64,000 nt of DNA from Calonectria ilicicola (Eukaryota; Ascomycota; Sordariomycetes; Hypocreales; Nectriaceae). The translations under genes and the position numbers were made by a program. Position 1 is the stretch's first letter, and every line of letters begins with the position of its first letter. Below are positions 1 through 11,181 of this stretch, in pieces. The stretch spans positions 8,122,001-8,186,000 of the forward strand of contig CP085825.1 in the NCBI GenBank assembly GCA_020809705.1, in the 5' to 3' direction. Under the pieces are notes generated by a model. It did no database searches. It saw nothing but the letters and a program-made list of their open reading frames with translations, and was not told the origin of the DNA.

Positions 1-1109
1 CATCATCCGCACTCCACCTCCCAACAGAAAAGTCGAGAGGTAAAAATGTTGTGATTGGATCTAGTTGCTTGTATTTGGTCAAGAATTTCAGCCGTGTCTC
101 AGTCAGTAACTTGATGTTCATGTTCAGATCGGGCCGCTTCAGTTCGAGTATACAGGCATCCAGAAATGTTGGAATCGGATTGAATAGTTCTTTCATAATA
201 TCGAGCGCTTCAGATGACGAAGAGGTCGGAAATACGAAGATGCTGCACACGAGAGCGATGCCTTCTGCTATAGCGCAAGGCAACACCAGCGTTTTAGCGA
301 TATTGCCGTCAAAATTTGGCAGGAGTGGGGCCTCTGTGAGAAAGACGGTGCTAATAATGCAGCCTAATATTTGTGTCAGTCTAAATTTGGGTGCAGCTAC
401 TCGAAGGCGAGCCTAAATATCATTGTTAGCATATCTGTTCTTACGGGTTGCAATATACATACCACAAGATATAGATAGACACAGATCATGCAAAAATATG
501 TCACAGTTACTCTCGTATCTAGCATGAAGCCGTTGAGAACTTGGATTTCCACGTATGTGATGGGGTCGGTGGCATTTTGGGAAGTGGCTAGCTTCTGAAG
601 CTCAGCTAGACGAGCTTGTTTGTCCGCTTCCGGCCTTGTTGCCAACGCAGCCTTCATGGTGATTACACCCCAGGCCCAACCGGTTGTGAGTCCTAGCAAA
701 ACAGTAAATGCAGCGATGAGATGCATGAGAAATGTGCCGGAAGGTGGTGCAAGCCACAAGACGATACTGAGCGGTGTCAGAATTAATGATTAGACGCTGA
801 TTAGTAGTTCAATGCTTACCATCCGAGGAAAGATGCTTGGCCCATCTCATTTTGGATCGGGGTAATATAGATAAAGACTGTCATAATCCACATTGAGAGG
901 GAGCATCTAAATAATTTCTTAAGATCCTTAGGATGGATTTGGTTGAGCCATTTTGGGATCCGTCGACCCGACGCCTCCGCCTGATCCGCGCCGATGAAAA
1001 AGGGATTTTGAATCATGCTTGGGGGATCATGGCTTTCAGAATCAACGGGAAAACTTTCATCTCTCGATTTATCTCCATCGTTGCAGAGCGTTCCGTTTGA
1101 GCCAGACAT
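1..1109 (-). CDS. ArAE_2-type membrane transporter (fungal ER transporter 6TM family), 3' end off window
   Basis: Exons 820..1109, 463..766 and 1..412; phases agree at both junctions and the introns have GT...AG ends on the minus strand. The first 95 or so residues are hydrophilic, then HPKDLKKLFRCSLSMW leads into a series of hydrophobic helices (FLGCIVLWLAPPSGT, GWAWGVITMKAAL). The third exon carries FLPLDFSVGRWSADD, a phrase typical of the fungal 'putative ER transporter, 6TM, N-terminal' family (Pfam ArAE_2_N), related to bacterial aromatic-acid exporters and FUSC proteins. The family is membrane-bound; the substrate is unknown in most fungi. I chose the start at MSGSNGT because it precedes the family region and the longer upstream reading has no support. 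The visible part is about 335 residues; family members run to roughly 1,000, so the C-terminal half is missing at the window edge, not broken. Confidence 0.88.
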
Positions 1110-1937
1110 GGTGTTGTATCTGAAGGTTGAATTTGACCACAGTCTGAAACTGTTGTGTCTCGATGCACTCAAAATAAATATTCCATCACCCAAGCGTGAT
1201 TTACAACATTCATTCAACATTGAGCTGCTTCAGCTATGATGCTACGTCACAGGGACCAGCCACAGATGCTATGCAAGTCGCAAATGGCGGGCGCTAGTAT
1301 AAGGTTGGGTGTGATGGAATTGCGACCCTGGTCGGCAAAATTTTGCCGACACTGGAAGTTTTTGCCCATTAAATGTTCATACGCGACCCCAAGACCACTG
1401 CTAGAAGTCCACAAAATTTCATCAGGCAAATAAATATTTTCAAGAGAGACTAACTTTAAAGTACAATTGTATGCAAACAAACTTGTCGCATGATAATGAG
1501 GGAGGAATGCCCATGAGCGAAAAAAATACTGATGGCTAACTTGGATGTCGAAAATATGCATCTCGGCGACGCTGCGACGGTGGCTGCTGCAATACGCCCG
1601 TCCACCACGTGAATTAGCTTCAAATGGCTTGGTGTGTCGGACATATTCGCGGATATGGCCATTCAGATGCGCCTATTCGAAGGTGTCAGCTTATGGCTTG
1701 CGCCTGTCAACTCTGAATCGACAGGGGTTTATTTCGGAATGAGCGCATGTTGTCTGTCGAATCATGGATATCGGACGGATGAAGATGAGAAATTTTTAGT
1801 CAAATTAATTTCTATTCTTGGAAATTTGAGAAATTTGGCGAGAAGACTGGCATCAATATAAGCTGATGAATATTTCCAAGCATCGCAAAAGAATCTCAGA
1901 GCTGGATGTTCATACATCTATCAAGCACCTCACTATG
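1110..1937. other. Intergenic, no supported gene
   Basis: Upstream of the membrane transporter and downstream of the EthD gene. Several reading frames of 65-100 codons overlap on both strands with no family resemblance; I read them as chance. Confidence 0.6.
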
Positions 1938-2493
1938 TTAAATCCTTTCCCCGTTCAGCCACTTAGGTTCTTCCCATCCAATAATCATTTGTGCTTCTGC
2001 TCTTTTAAGAAACGTCTCCTCGTCCGGGACGACAATTCGCAAATACTCTTCATTAGTGAAGACCTGCACGAATAGAGTACGTTAGTTGCAGTACAGATGC
2101 AACTCTAAGATGAACGGGAATTAGGGGCTCACTTCTAATAAATCCTCTACACTTGTTGCCCACATCTCAGCCATGCCGTCGTATTCTCCAAAAGGCATGG
2201 CGGATCCGTATGCAGCCCGTAGAGTTTCGTTTGTATGAAATTGTGAATACTTGACAATCTTCTCTCGAACAATAGGTACAGAGAGCCAAATATCGGGGTG
2301 TTTCTCAGACCAGCTATTGAATGGATCGATTTGGTCAGCACGCTTTGTAACCCTAGTAGCTCATTGGGTTTGTATCTATTTTCATTGAGCAGGCTAGTGG
2401 TTGAGATGAAGATACTCACTATTTGTGAAACTCTTCGTGGCTAATCTCGTCCCTTTTGCGGACAAGAATCGAGATTCTGACAAGCTTCGCCAT
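1938..2493 (-). CDS. EthD-domain protein
   Basis: Three exons, 2420..2493, 2133..2313 and 1938..2063, give a 126-residue protein; the phases fit exactly and both introns start GTGAG. The protein begins MAKLVRISILVRKRDEIS and continues with HEEFHKYWSEKHPDIW, the signature of the EthD fold (ferredoxin-like alpha/beta barrel), ending IIGWEEPKWLNGERI. Length is normal for fungal stand-alone EthD proteins. Members occur in polyketide clusters (some act as dehydratases or cyclases) and in ring-degrading pathways; the reaction here cannot be told from sequence. It sits beside the regulator at 3484 and close to the dienelactone hydrolase. A copy of the shared motif CGGAGTTCCG lies about 470 bases upstream, so it may belong to the same regulon (inference). 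Confidence 0.9.
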
Positions 2494-2965
2494 TGGATAT
2501 TCTAACCTGGTGCTTGATTTGGATTTCGCTGAGTGAGAAATTTGGCTTTGATGCTAGTGAAGTATAGAGATGGATGTGATTTGGGAAACTCAATGTCTGT
2601 CCTTGATGAAGTTCTATTTATACGGAAAATGTCTCTCTGGCTGTGGTCAATATTGGTCCACTTTTCTCTTTCATCAGGTGAAAAACCTCATCAGAGAATT
2701 CGCAATCGCTTATCACAAGTTTCCCCGAAGCAAATGATACATGCATCTATTCCCCTACAACATAAATACATCATTTCTCATAAAAATTAAGCAAGCACCC
2801 AAGTCACTTGATTTCGTCACAAGCCAATGTCTTCCATCCTATAATTGTGGAACGATCACGGGCAGGGGCCGGATTAGAGACCCCCCGAGTAGGCGAATGC
2901 GAGTGCGACTTTACTCTCTAAAACTGGGGTTAGAGATAACTGCATGCTTCCCGTGGCCTCCGCGT

Positions 2966-2975
2966 CGGAGTTCCG
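2966..2975 (+). promoter_or_regulatory. CGGAGTTCCG motif copy 1 (candidate Zn2Cys6 site)
   Basis: CGG and CCG half-sites face each other across four bases (CGGA-GT-TCCG). The same ten bases recur inverted at 3391 and direct at 6556, all in promoters of neighbouring genes. Facing CGG triplets are the usual target of dimeric Zn2Cys6 regulators; binding is inferred. Confidence 0.5.
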
Positions 2976-3390
2976 GTCGCACTTGAAGACAATTCACTCA
3001 GACTACCCCACCAAGATCAAGGGAAGAACCTTAAATCTTACATGCTCCATATAGTAGTGTCTGCGCCAATAATATTAAATGATCAAGGATTATAGTGGCG
3101 GGGATATTGCGTGGTTATCCAATTAAACGACCAATCCAGTCTAACAACCCAGGAACCTGGCTTGTTCCATCATGTCACCCAAACAGCGGTAACCCCGACC
3201 TCTCGCTTTCGGCTTTTTTCAAACATTTCCCGTGCATTCCAGCTGCATCAAAACATCACATCTAGAGAAAACAAAGTCGCCGAAACCCGTTGTTTACCCA
3301 ATCGGCTCTTTTTACTCAGAGAACAACCACGACGGAGTAGCCCACGTTGCCCGGGTCATTTCCCTTGCAAAAAAACTGTTAATCCTCTGT

Positions 3391-3400
3391 CGGAACTCCG
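3391..3400 (-). promoter_or_regulatory. CGGAGTTCCG motif copy 2, inverted
   Basis: The plus strand reads CGGAACTCCG, the exact reverse complement of the copies at 2966 and 6556. It lies 84 bases before the start codon of the regulator at 3484, which could point to autoregulation. Confidence 0.5.
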
Positions 3401-3483
3401 GCGTTGGTCAATTTCATCCTTTCACTACCCTCGCCACGAAACCTCCTTGTTGCTCCGCTCATGCCGTCGAGAAACCACAACCA

Positions 3484-5148
3484 ATGGAAGGATTATTCTG
3501 CCCGGCATGCAGGAAGACATTTCCATCAGGTACGGGGCTTTTTTTTAGGCAACTACAGATTCAGGCCTTCTCGCTAACAAATGTCTGCATTTCGGGCGTT
3601 TAAGGTACCTCTTTGGAACACCATTCCTTGAGGTGTAGAATGCGTCCCCGTGACCGAAAGAAGGCATGCACGGAATGCACACGCGCTAAAGCTCGCTGTG
3701 ACCAGATGTTTCCCACGTGTGGCAGATGTGCAGTTAAATTAGTACCTTGCGAGTATACTCGAAGGGCACGGCCGATTGCAGGAGAATCCCTGCATGTAGC
3801 GGCCCATAACCAACCTTCCCACACTCTCCCAACCCAACAGATTCAATCGCAGCCGATTTTGCCAACCGTAGTCTCGCGTCCATTCAATCAGCTGAGATCC
3901 GCTTTTACGGGGACCCCATTGAATACACTTGGATTGGTTCCTGGGCAAATGGTAAACTTGCATGTCGAGCCTGGAGTTGGTCAACAGGTGCAGTCGAGCA
4001 TTGCAACTTCTTGTCTGAACATCCCACACATGCCGGAGTGGCTCCATAGTTCCACAGGCAGTGCTACTGAAACTCAACCATGGTTTTCATCAGACGCCAG
4101 GATTAGGCTTAGTCAATCTCCTCTCGCGACAGAGCAGCAACTAGGCGATATTGATGAGGTATTCAAGGAGACGTTTATAGGAATACAAAGCAGCAACAAC
4201 AGACTTCCTTTCATTCATTTCTGGCATATCGGACCTGCCAATAGACCAGCTTCATTTCATGCGTTGGCATATATCGCCCAGCTATACGTTACGAAGACCA
4301 CTGACTCTGAAGAGACCATCCTCAACCTTGTTAGCTCCGAGGTGCAGCGACTCTACTCAGAGGTAAGTTTTCGATATCTTTAAATTCCATGTGAGGCATA
4401 CCATATATTTACACGGGTTTCTGGGTTAATAGAGGGGATTGCATTCAAGAGCTGATGGTCTTGCAGCTCTGCAAGCCGTAATCATCTACTCTGCCATGCG
4501 GATATACAGCTCAAGTCACTACGTAAATGATCTTGTAGATACCATAGCCATAACCTTCACCCAGGTAATCCGAATGAATCCTATATATAGTAAAGAATGC
4601 ACCTATTAATTGTTTTGCTAGTATGTTTTACGACAAAGTATGCATTGCTTGGAACCCGAGAAAAACGTTCAGCCTTCAGACTGGACCAATTGGATAATTA
4701 ACGAGAGTACTCGTAGGTCTGTATAATAAAATGTCAATCATGATCCCACGATTCAAAATCTAACTGTCAGTATTAGGTCATACTTTGCCCTGCATGCTCT
4801 CAATGTTGTATCCAATACTCGCAAAGGCTTCTCAACAACTCTGTGCGTGGCCTTTCCCGAAGTGCCGCTTCCGGTTCCAATGCACGTCTGGGAAGCAGCA
4901 ACATCAGAATCTTGGGCATTTCACCACCAAGCTTGGGAAAATTATTGCGGCGAACCGCTGCGCGGCAAAGACATACTCGATTGGGCCGATGGTAAGCAGA
5001 CCAGTCGTGGAGATCGGCTTCGGGCCTGGTTTACGACTATCGGGACGCTTGGACGTATCATTCTAGTATGTGCAAAGGCGCAACTTTCGGCATCAATGGC
5101 AATTAGGCCGGTTTAAGAGCCTCATACAGCCAAGGTATCGATACGTAG
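3484..5148 (+). CDS. Transcription factor with C2H2 finger plus Zn2Cys6 cluster
   Basis: Exons 3484..3529, 3605..4362, 4433..4564, 4622..4716, 4777..5065 and, less certainly, 5107..5148; about 453 residues. The first exon codes MEGLFCPACRKTFPS; splicing to GTSLEHHSLRC completes a C2H2 finger (CxxC...HxxxxxC-like end). A Zn2Cys6 cluster follows directly: KKACTECTRAKARCD, then CGRC and CEY. This N-terminal pair is a known fungal nuclear regulator architecture. The rest contains a fungal transcription factor middle region (HSRADGLAALQAVIIYSAMR; AFPEVPLPVPMHVWE). The last exon (AGLRASYSQGIDT) rests on splice signals alone; without it the frame ends at 5116. It converges on the dienelactone hydrolase gene and is the natural candidate for reading the CGGAGTTCCG motif (inference). 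Confidence 0.85.
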
Positions 5149-5308
5149 AGTTTGTAAATCGTATATTTTGACGTAACTTTCTTCAAGATATATTTCTTCT
5201 TACTCTTGTCATCTTTTTCGTTCCCTAAAGCTCTAGCGGATTATTACCTTGGCCTATCTTCGTTAAATTGAACATCTCCGAGCATGCGACGGCCAAACTC
5301 TAGCAGCA

Positions 5309-6237
5309 TTATACCAACCAAGTATCGAACCAAGCAATGGCCTGGTAGAAGGCTTGCTCCTTTGCGAAACGAGCAATCTGCTTGGTATGATCGGCACGGA
5401 GACCAAAGCCATGCTCCACTTGACTGTATAGCGTCATTTGGTACGGAAGATCCTTCTTTGCCAGAATTTTCTCACTGAGGTGGCGCTTCTCAGCTGGGAA
5501 AATATCATCCTTCTCGGCAGCAGCAACAGCCAATGGACCCCGAAAACTCTCTAGCTCTTCCTCTTCTACAAAGGATGGATGTGCAATGAAGCCAACCTGA
5601 ATATCCGGAGAGTGTCGAACAACGTACTATTCACCAATGACTGGGTCAGTCAACCGATCGGCCAGATAAGATATTAGCAGTGGTGGTCCAACCTTTGCAC
5701 CAAAGCAGTACCCTGCTGCGCCCACCATCTTAGCACCCTGATCTTCTTTCAAGTATTTAATTGCCGCCTTTACAATAGGATCAATCGCGTTAGTGGTGTG
5801 TGGGTTGTCGCCTGTAGAGCCACCTCTGAGCCAGGCAAAAAAGTCAAAGTCTGCAGGGCGGTCGAGACTAAGGGAATCGCCATTGAAAATATCAATAATC
5901 AGAGTTGTGTAGCCGTGGGTTGCATACTGGTCAGCGACCAGCTTGCTGTTCTGCCAGATGCCGATGACATCCGTGAGAAGAATAAGAGCTTTGTCCCCGT
6001 GAGCGCCAGGGCCCTTGGCCAGTGCGAGATACGCATCGTATCGATCTACTTTGAGGCTTCTCCCAGTGGGTTCACCACTGAGATAGAGAAGATCTGGTAT
6101 CAGAAAACGCCATGATCATTCATGCATGGGCGGGGGGGTATGGGGGTTCTGAGCTGATAATGAAATAAGGTATTTGAGATGACTCACTTATGTTTCATTC
6201 CAATAGTACAGCATTGTGCAGGAGGGTTGGATGCCAT
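5309..6237 (-). CDS. Dienelactone hydrolase family protein
   Basis: Exons 6188..6237, 5693..6077 and 5309..5626; 250 residues, normal for the family. The sequence starts MASNPPAQCCTIGMKHNGEP, like fungal AIM2/DLH proteins. The catalytic Cys is in GYCFGAK (Cys141), the Asp in AAEKDDIFP (about 185) and the His in VEHGFGLR (about 217), so the triad is complete. An unspliced reading shows a stop just after GYCFGAK, but an intron (GTTGGA...AATAG, 66 bases) removes it and joins YVVRHSPD in frame. Family members hydrolyse dienelactone and related enol lactones in aromatic ring degradation; many fungal paralogs have unknown substrates. Cytosolic (no signal). It is divergent from the dehydrogenase at 6905; a CGGAGTTCCG copy lies between them. 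Confidence 0.93.
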
Positions 6238-6555
6238 TCTTTTTTTTCGGAATTCACGTCGTAGGTGGTCAGGGTTTGTTCAAAATCTAAAGGCGAGCCG
6301 TTTGGGTCTTCTTCGTTATTTTAAAAAGAGAACTGGAATTGTGATGGAATTCATTCAGCAGAAGAAAAGATCCCCGAGTGCCCGTTCTTAAATGATACCA
6401 TTGGTCAGAGTGACATAATGGCTTATCTTTTTTGTCTTTTCCACTCTTGCCTTGGATTTTCGACGTAGCCAAGGCAAGTGTGAGAATCGATGCGTCATGG
6501 CAGATTTGTGGTTGCATCAAGTGTACTAGCATTCGAAGGATTTGGTGGAGTCAGC

Positions 6556-6565
6556 CGGAGTTCCG
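6556..6565 (+). promoter_or_regulatory. CGGAGTTCCG motif copy 3
   Basis: Roughly midway between two divergent start codons, about 320 bases from the hydrolase ATG and 340 from the dehydrogenase ATG. Identical to the copies at 2966 and 3391 (inverted). Confidence 0.5.
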
Positions 6566-6800
6566 TCAGTTTTGTGGGGTTTTTGTCGGGATCCCGTCCG
6601 CAGTTGGATTTGGGGGCGCAAAATCTCAACACTGCCGAGCCAGATCGGGAACTTCTGTTGTCTTTCAACTTCGCCAATCCGTCCACGCATTTTCTGCTTA
6701 CACAAGACGCCTGTCTTGGAAGTTTTGGATTTGTCATGTACATTGAAAAAGCGATGCACGAAACTAATACATCGCTAACACATCTGCACGCTTCTGGGAA

Positions 6801-6808
6801 TATAAAAG
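6801..6808 (+). promoter_or_regulatory. TATA box (TATAAAAG)
   Basis: A consensus TATAAAAG about 100 bases before the ATG at 6905. Confidence 0.5.
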
Positions 6809-6904
6809 AAGAGATCAGGACTTGATGAAACCTTTTAACACAAGTCGCTACTTTTCTACTAAACCACTATTTTCTTGGAGTATCCGACATATAAATCAGC
6901 ACAG

Positions 6905-7977
6905 ATGGCTCCTCAACTCTTGTGGATTGGTCTTGGAAACATGGGCCGGGTACTAGTTATTCATCCAATAACGCCCGCCTCCCTGTTACTAATAATAAAA
7001 CTAGGGTATGTGCCGAAACCTCGTCGAAAGAGGATCTTTGGAAAAGCCACTACTGGTCTACAATCGAACGAAAAGGCGTTCCGACGATTTCATCGCTGAG
7101 GTCGGCTCGAGCGCAGCCGAGGCCTTGGCCTCATTAAATGAAAGTGTCGACCGTTCTGATATCATCTTTACATGCTTGAGTGACGATTCCGCTGTTCTTG
7201 GCACTTATGAGTCTATCGTTGGCTCAAGGGACGTGCATGGCAAGGTCTTTATTGACTGCTCGACCATCCACCCTGACTCTGTCAATAAGGCAGCCAAAAT
7301 TATTACTGATGCAGGTGCCAAGTTTGTGGCAAGTCCTGGTGCGTACAAACTCTTTTTCCAATCACTCAAATAATTCTTTTTCTATATTGTCTCAAGCTTG
7401 GGGGCTGCGGCTAATTATTCAACCAGTCTTTGGTCCACCAAAAATGGCCAGCGATGGCAGCCTTATCTTCGTTACAGCCGGCCCCAAGTCCTCGATTGAA
7501 ATATTGCGCCCTTACATAAGAGGTGTCATGGGCCAAGCTGAGATCTCATTCGAAAATAAACCGTACAGCAGTTCTGCACAGCTCAAACTTATTGGCAATA
7601 CATTCGCCCTCAACGTAGTTACGCAACTAGCGGAGGCTTTCACTCTTGCTGAAAAAACGGGCATTGACCCTGCTATAGTTAAGCAGTTTGTTGATACGTT
7701 ATATGGGGGTATTTACTCAACTTATTCTGGCCGTATGCTTGATGGATTATACTGGAAAATGGACGAGCCCCTCTTCTCAGCGAACAACGCGCTCAAGGAC
7801 GTCAACCATGCCATTAGCCTTGCCTTTGCTGCTGGGGTCGAGATAAAGAATGCCAATGCTGGGCGTGAGTATTTAGAGCTCTTGGCAGAAATTGCTGGTG
7901 GAGAGAGGGGTGATGTGGCCGGGATATACGGAGCTGTCCGGAAATCAAACGGCTTAAAGTATGAAAATGATAGCTAG
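6905..7977 (+). CDS. 3-hydroxyisobutyrate dehydrogenase-like NAD(P)-dependent reductase
   Basis: Exons 6905..6949, 7005..7338 and 7427..7977; 309 residues, typical of beta-hydroxyacid dehydrogenases. The N-terminal Rossmann motif is LLWIGLGNMGRGMCRNLVER, the substrate-binding DCSTIHPDSV lies near residue 100, and the catalytic lysine region is SAQLKLIGNTFALN. The C-terminal all-helical NAD_binding_11 domain follows. The family oxidises or reduces 3-hydroxy acids (3-hydroxyisobutyrate, tartronate semialdehyde, 6-phosphogluconate-like compounds); the exact substrate is not determinable. No targeting signal is obvious. It shares a promoter with the dienelactone hydrolase, which suggests joint action in a degradative route, with the amidase next downstream on the same strand. 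Confidence 0.92.
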
Positions 7978-8969
7978 ACATGTCATCAGATTGAAATGAC
8001 GTCGCGGTAGAGGAAATAGTGGTCAATTTGAACTCACTTTGGGGATAACGCAACAATGTTTCTTCTCTGAGTACCTTCTCACCGAATGTATTCTCGCGTT
8101 GTGTCCGAATTCCTATAATTTCTCTCTGCTTGATTTGAATTGCTTTTATTTATATCAGAATTTTAAATTTTATGTCAAGTGCTTGGGACAAAGATATCTC
8201 AAGCCTCAAGTTACCACAATTCGGCATGCTTTGCCCACGGACTCCTCTCATTGAAGGCTAAGCTGGACGAGCACAGCGCTAAACTGACTGAAGCTGGTTT
8301 GGTTAGAATTCAATTTCAAAGCTAAACTGTCTTTGGTTAGTTTTTCCACCTGACAAGGGTATCTGTGCACATGGTCTGTGCTGGAGAACCCAAACCGTAA
8401 GTTCGAGTGGACATCCATTGATCAAGATGCGAAATGCTACAATGGTGTCACAGACAAGTTGATGTGAAGAAAATATAGTCGTAAAAAAAAACCCGTAGGT
8501 TTTGCAGTGAATATTTGCATCCCTTTGGCGCCCTTCTACGGAAGTGATCTTATGCGGAAACTTTTGGGAGCTCGTTCAGTTAAAATGGAGTTTGGAGTTT
8601 CCGACGTCCCCGAGATGAAACCAGGATTGATCTCTTTTGCTCATGTGGATCACTCACTACCTTGTCGCTATAGGCCTAGGCCATAACTTCGCGCCAAGTT
8701 TTAGGTCGGTGGAATTCTTTACTTGATGGGGTGTTGAAATCCGCCGCCATTGGCCTAATTGTGGGTTGGCAGGTCTCTGACGGAGATGTGGGGAGGGCAT
8801 AGCAGGCGACTGTTCGGTTAGAAGTCCAACAGAAGACTTGCAGATTTCGTAGGCGTTTCGATTATAAAATGCGTGGAAGGGCCCGGTTTGTGATTATGAA
8901 GTATCCATCGAAACATCCATCTCCGTCTTCAACTCTTTGCCACGCTTTCCAATTATCACCACAATCAAT
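7978..8969. other. Intergenic, amidase promoter
   Basis: No gene supported. A run of A at 8484-8492 and a short frame at 8039 have no coding character. No CGGAGTTCCG copy was found here. Confidence 0.6.
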
Positions 8970-10905
8970 ATGACGGATTGGGCGACTACAGCTGCTGCCC
9001 ATCGGGAAAAGCAGAGTCAATCCATTCCATTGGAATGGAATTTAAACAAAGAAAAGTTGTTGCAGATCAGTGGTTGTGATACACCCGAGAAAGGATGCCT
9101 GATTAAATCACAGGCTGCCCAACGATCCGGCCTCCTCAGCCAGACGGAGATCAACATCACCCAGAGCCAATCTGCTCGGGACCTCTTGAGAAGGATCCAT
9201 GCCCGGGATTTCAGTGCTGAGGAAGTTATCGTTGCCTTTTGTAAAAGGGCAGCAATTGCTCAACAGTTGGTCAGTGTGTTCAGCCTTTAGCCCAGCTACA
9301 CATCCGCTCACAATCCTAGACTTCGTGTTTGACGGAGATATTCTTCAGCGAGGCCATTGAAAGGGCCAAGTGGCTCGATGAGCAGATGGAAATAACTGGG
9401 AAAGTTGTTGGGCCTCTGCATGGGTTGCCAATCAGTATTAAAGTGAGTTTAGCGTTACTCTCCATTTTTCACCCGCCAATCTAACTACTCACACTTATCT
9501 AGGATTCATTTTACATAGAAGGACAGTATGCGACAGTAGGGTATGTCGCATTTCTCAAACAATTACCCCCAAAGGACAATGCAAGTCTTGTACGCCTTCT
9601 TCTGGATGCGGGAGCGGTTTTATACTGCAAGACCAACATCCCACAAACTATGATGGTGAGAGATATGTCAAGAATGATGCTATACATGCTGACCTACGAA
9701 TTATCAAGACGGCGGATTCTGAAAACAATATCTTTGGCAGAACCCTTAACCCGCACAACACTCGTCTTACGGCCGGAGGCTCTTCGGGCGGAGAGGGTGC
9801 ACTTGTTGCATTCCAAGGATCAATCCTTGGAGTGGGGACCGATATTGCTGGCTCTGTGCGCATTCCGGCTCTATGCTGTGGAGTCTATGGCTTCAAACCG
9901 ACTGTGAATCGAATCCCTTTCCAAGGACAATCTCTTGCGCCGTTTGCAATGGATTGGCTGTCAAGCGTACTGCCTGCTGCGGGTCCTCTGGCTACTTCAG
10001 CAGACGATCTCTCCTTGTTCATGGAAACAGTTATAAATCAGGAGCCATGGAAATATGACTCATCTGCACTCTATTTACCATGGAGACAGTTGGAGAAACG
10101 GGGCGAAAAGAAGCTTACCATTGGCGTCTTCCCAGAAGACCCCGAATATCCCTTGCATCCTCCCGTCCGACGGGCCTTGAGAAAAGCTGCACTGGCACTT
10201 GAAGAATCTGGCCATCAGATTGTGCATATTTCGGCAAATCCTAAACGGAGTGCAAGTCTAGGAGCCAGAATTGCTTGGCAATTCTTTGGTCTTGGCAGTC
10301 AAGATCCAGCAACCATCGCAGAACTAATGGGTGAGCCTTTTGTTGCGTCAGTTGCCCAGGGAATGCATCCTTTCTCTAAGGACGGTTTGCCGATTTCCCC
10401 CGAATTAGGTATCCCTACCCAGTTTCATCAGCTCAATATAGCTCAGGGGGCGTATGCCGAGCTGTGGAAGGAAACCTGGCAGGAATACCAGCTTGATGTC
10501 ATTTTGGCGCCAGGTTCTGTAGGCACCGCAGTTCCACACGATACATACGGTATGCCAGTATACACACTCATGTGGAATACCCTTGATGTAAGTTTTGAGC
10601 TCACAATCCATCCTTGCCGCCACGCACTAAACTTGCCACAAATAGTATGCTGCCGCCATTATTCCATATGGAACTGCGTCCAAATCCATGGACCCAACTC
10701 CCCAAAAAGCAATCGCAAAGTTCGTTCCTGACTGTAAGCACCGCTATTCGCAGGTTTCATAGGCACCCGCTGACGCTAGAAAGACGACCCGGAAGAAACC
10801 GACGGGGCTCCTTGCGCTGTTCAGATAGTTACACCAAAGTTTCGAGACGAAGAATGCCTGGAGGCTGTTGGCATCATTGACAGGATATTGAATCCTAAGG
10901 AATGA
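8970..10905 (+). CDS. Amidase signature family enzyme (acetamidase-like)
   Basis: Six exons: 8970..9269, 9320..9442, 9503..9655, 9709..10587, 10646..10733 and 10784..10905, phases consistent; 554 residues, the usual size of fungal acetamidase-type enzymes. All parts of the Ser-cisSer-Lys triad are present: Lys141 in LHGLPISIKDSF, the cis-Ser in TAGGSSGG (about 217) and the nucleophile in GTDIAGSVRIPA (about Ser241). It hydrolyses carboxylic amides to acid plus ammonia; AmdS-like enzymes act in the cytosol on acetamide and similar amides. The last exon depends on an AAAG acceptor at 10783 that restores YDPEETDG in frame; a nearer TAG acceptor would give a stop. I started at MTDWATTAA, since the upstream in-frame MPRFPI lies in the leader. 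It sits between two cluster regulators. Confidence 0.93.
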
Positions 10906-11181
10906 GTCTATAGAGCCTTCTAGTTCAAATATTCAATGAGCATAAAATTTGCAATTAACTTAGTAAATTTACGTGCATGAATAAATGAATTTGGGTTCAA
11001 GACACACCGAAGTTTAAGCGAGGAAGCTTTTGGTGATTGGCGGTCTGAAAAGTCCAAGCTCAAGCAGTTCAACTTTCTCTCTCAGCTCTGCGGCCTCATC
11101 TTTGTCTCTGTCTGCGTTTTTCCTTACCTATAAACAAAATTTCTGGTTCTAGTGCAACGCCGAAAGCTGGTAGGTTCCACT

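Larger units (their letters stand above)
2494..3483. other. Divergent promoter region between EthD gene and regulator
   Basis: No gene supported. It holds two copies of CGGAGTTCCG in opposite orientation (2966 and 3391). Frames starting at 3111 and 3232 read through here, but coding features begin only at 3484. Confidence 0.6.
6238..6904. other. Divergent promoter of dienelactone hydrolase and dehydrogenase
   Basis: No gene supported, although several overlapping frames of 70-110 codons lie at 6432-6825 on both strands. It holds the third CGGAGTTCCG copy (6556) and a TATA box for the rightward gene (6801). Confidence 0.6.

Noticed and set aside
5625..5700. Nonsense break in the dienelactone hydrolase gene
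   Set aside because: A 66-base intron with GT...AG ends removes the stop and joins GYCFGAK to YVVRHS in frame.
6432..6825. Small genes in the divergent promoter
   Set aside because: Four overlapping frames on both strands with no domain; the region holds promoter motifs instead.
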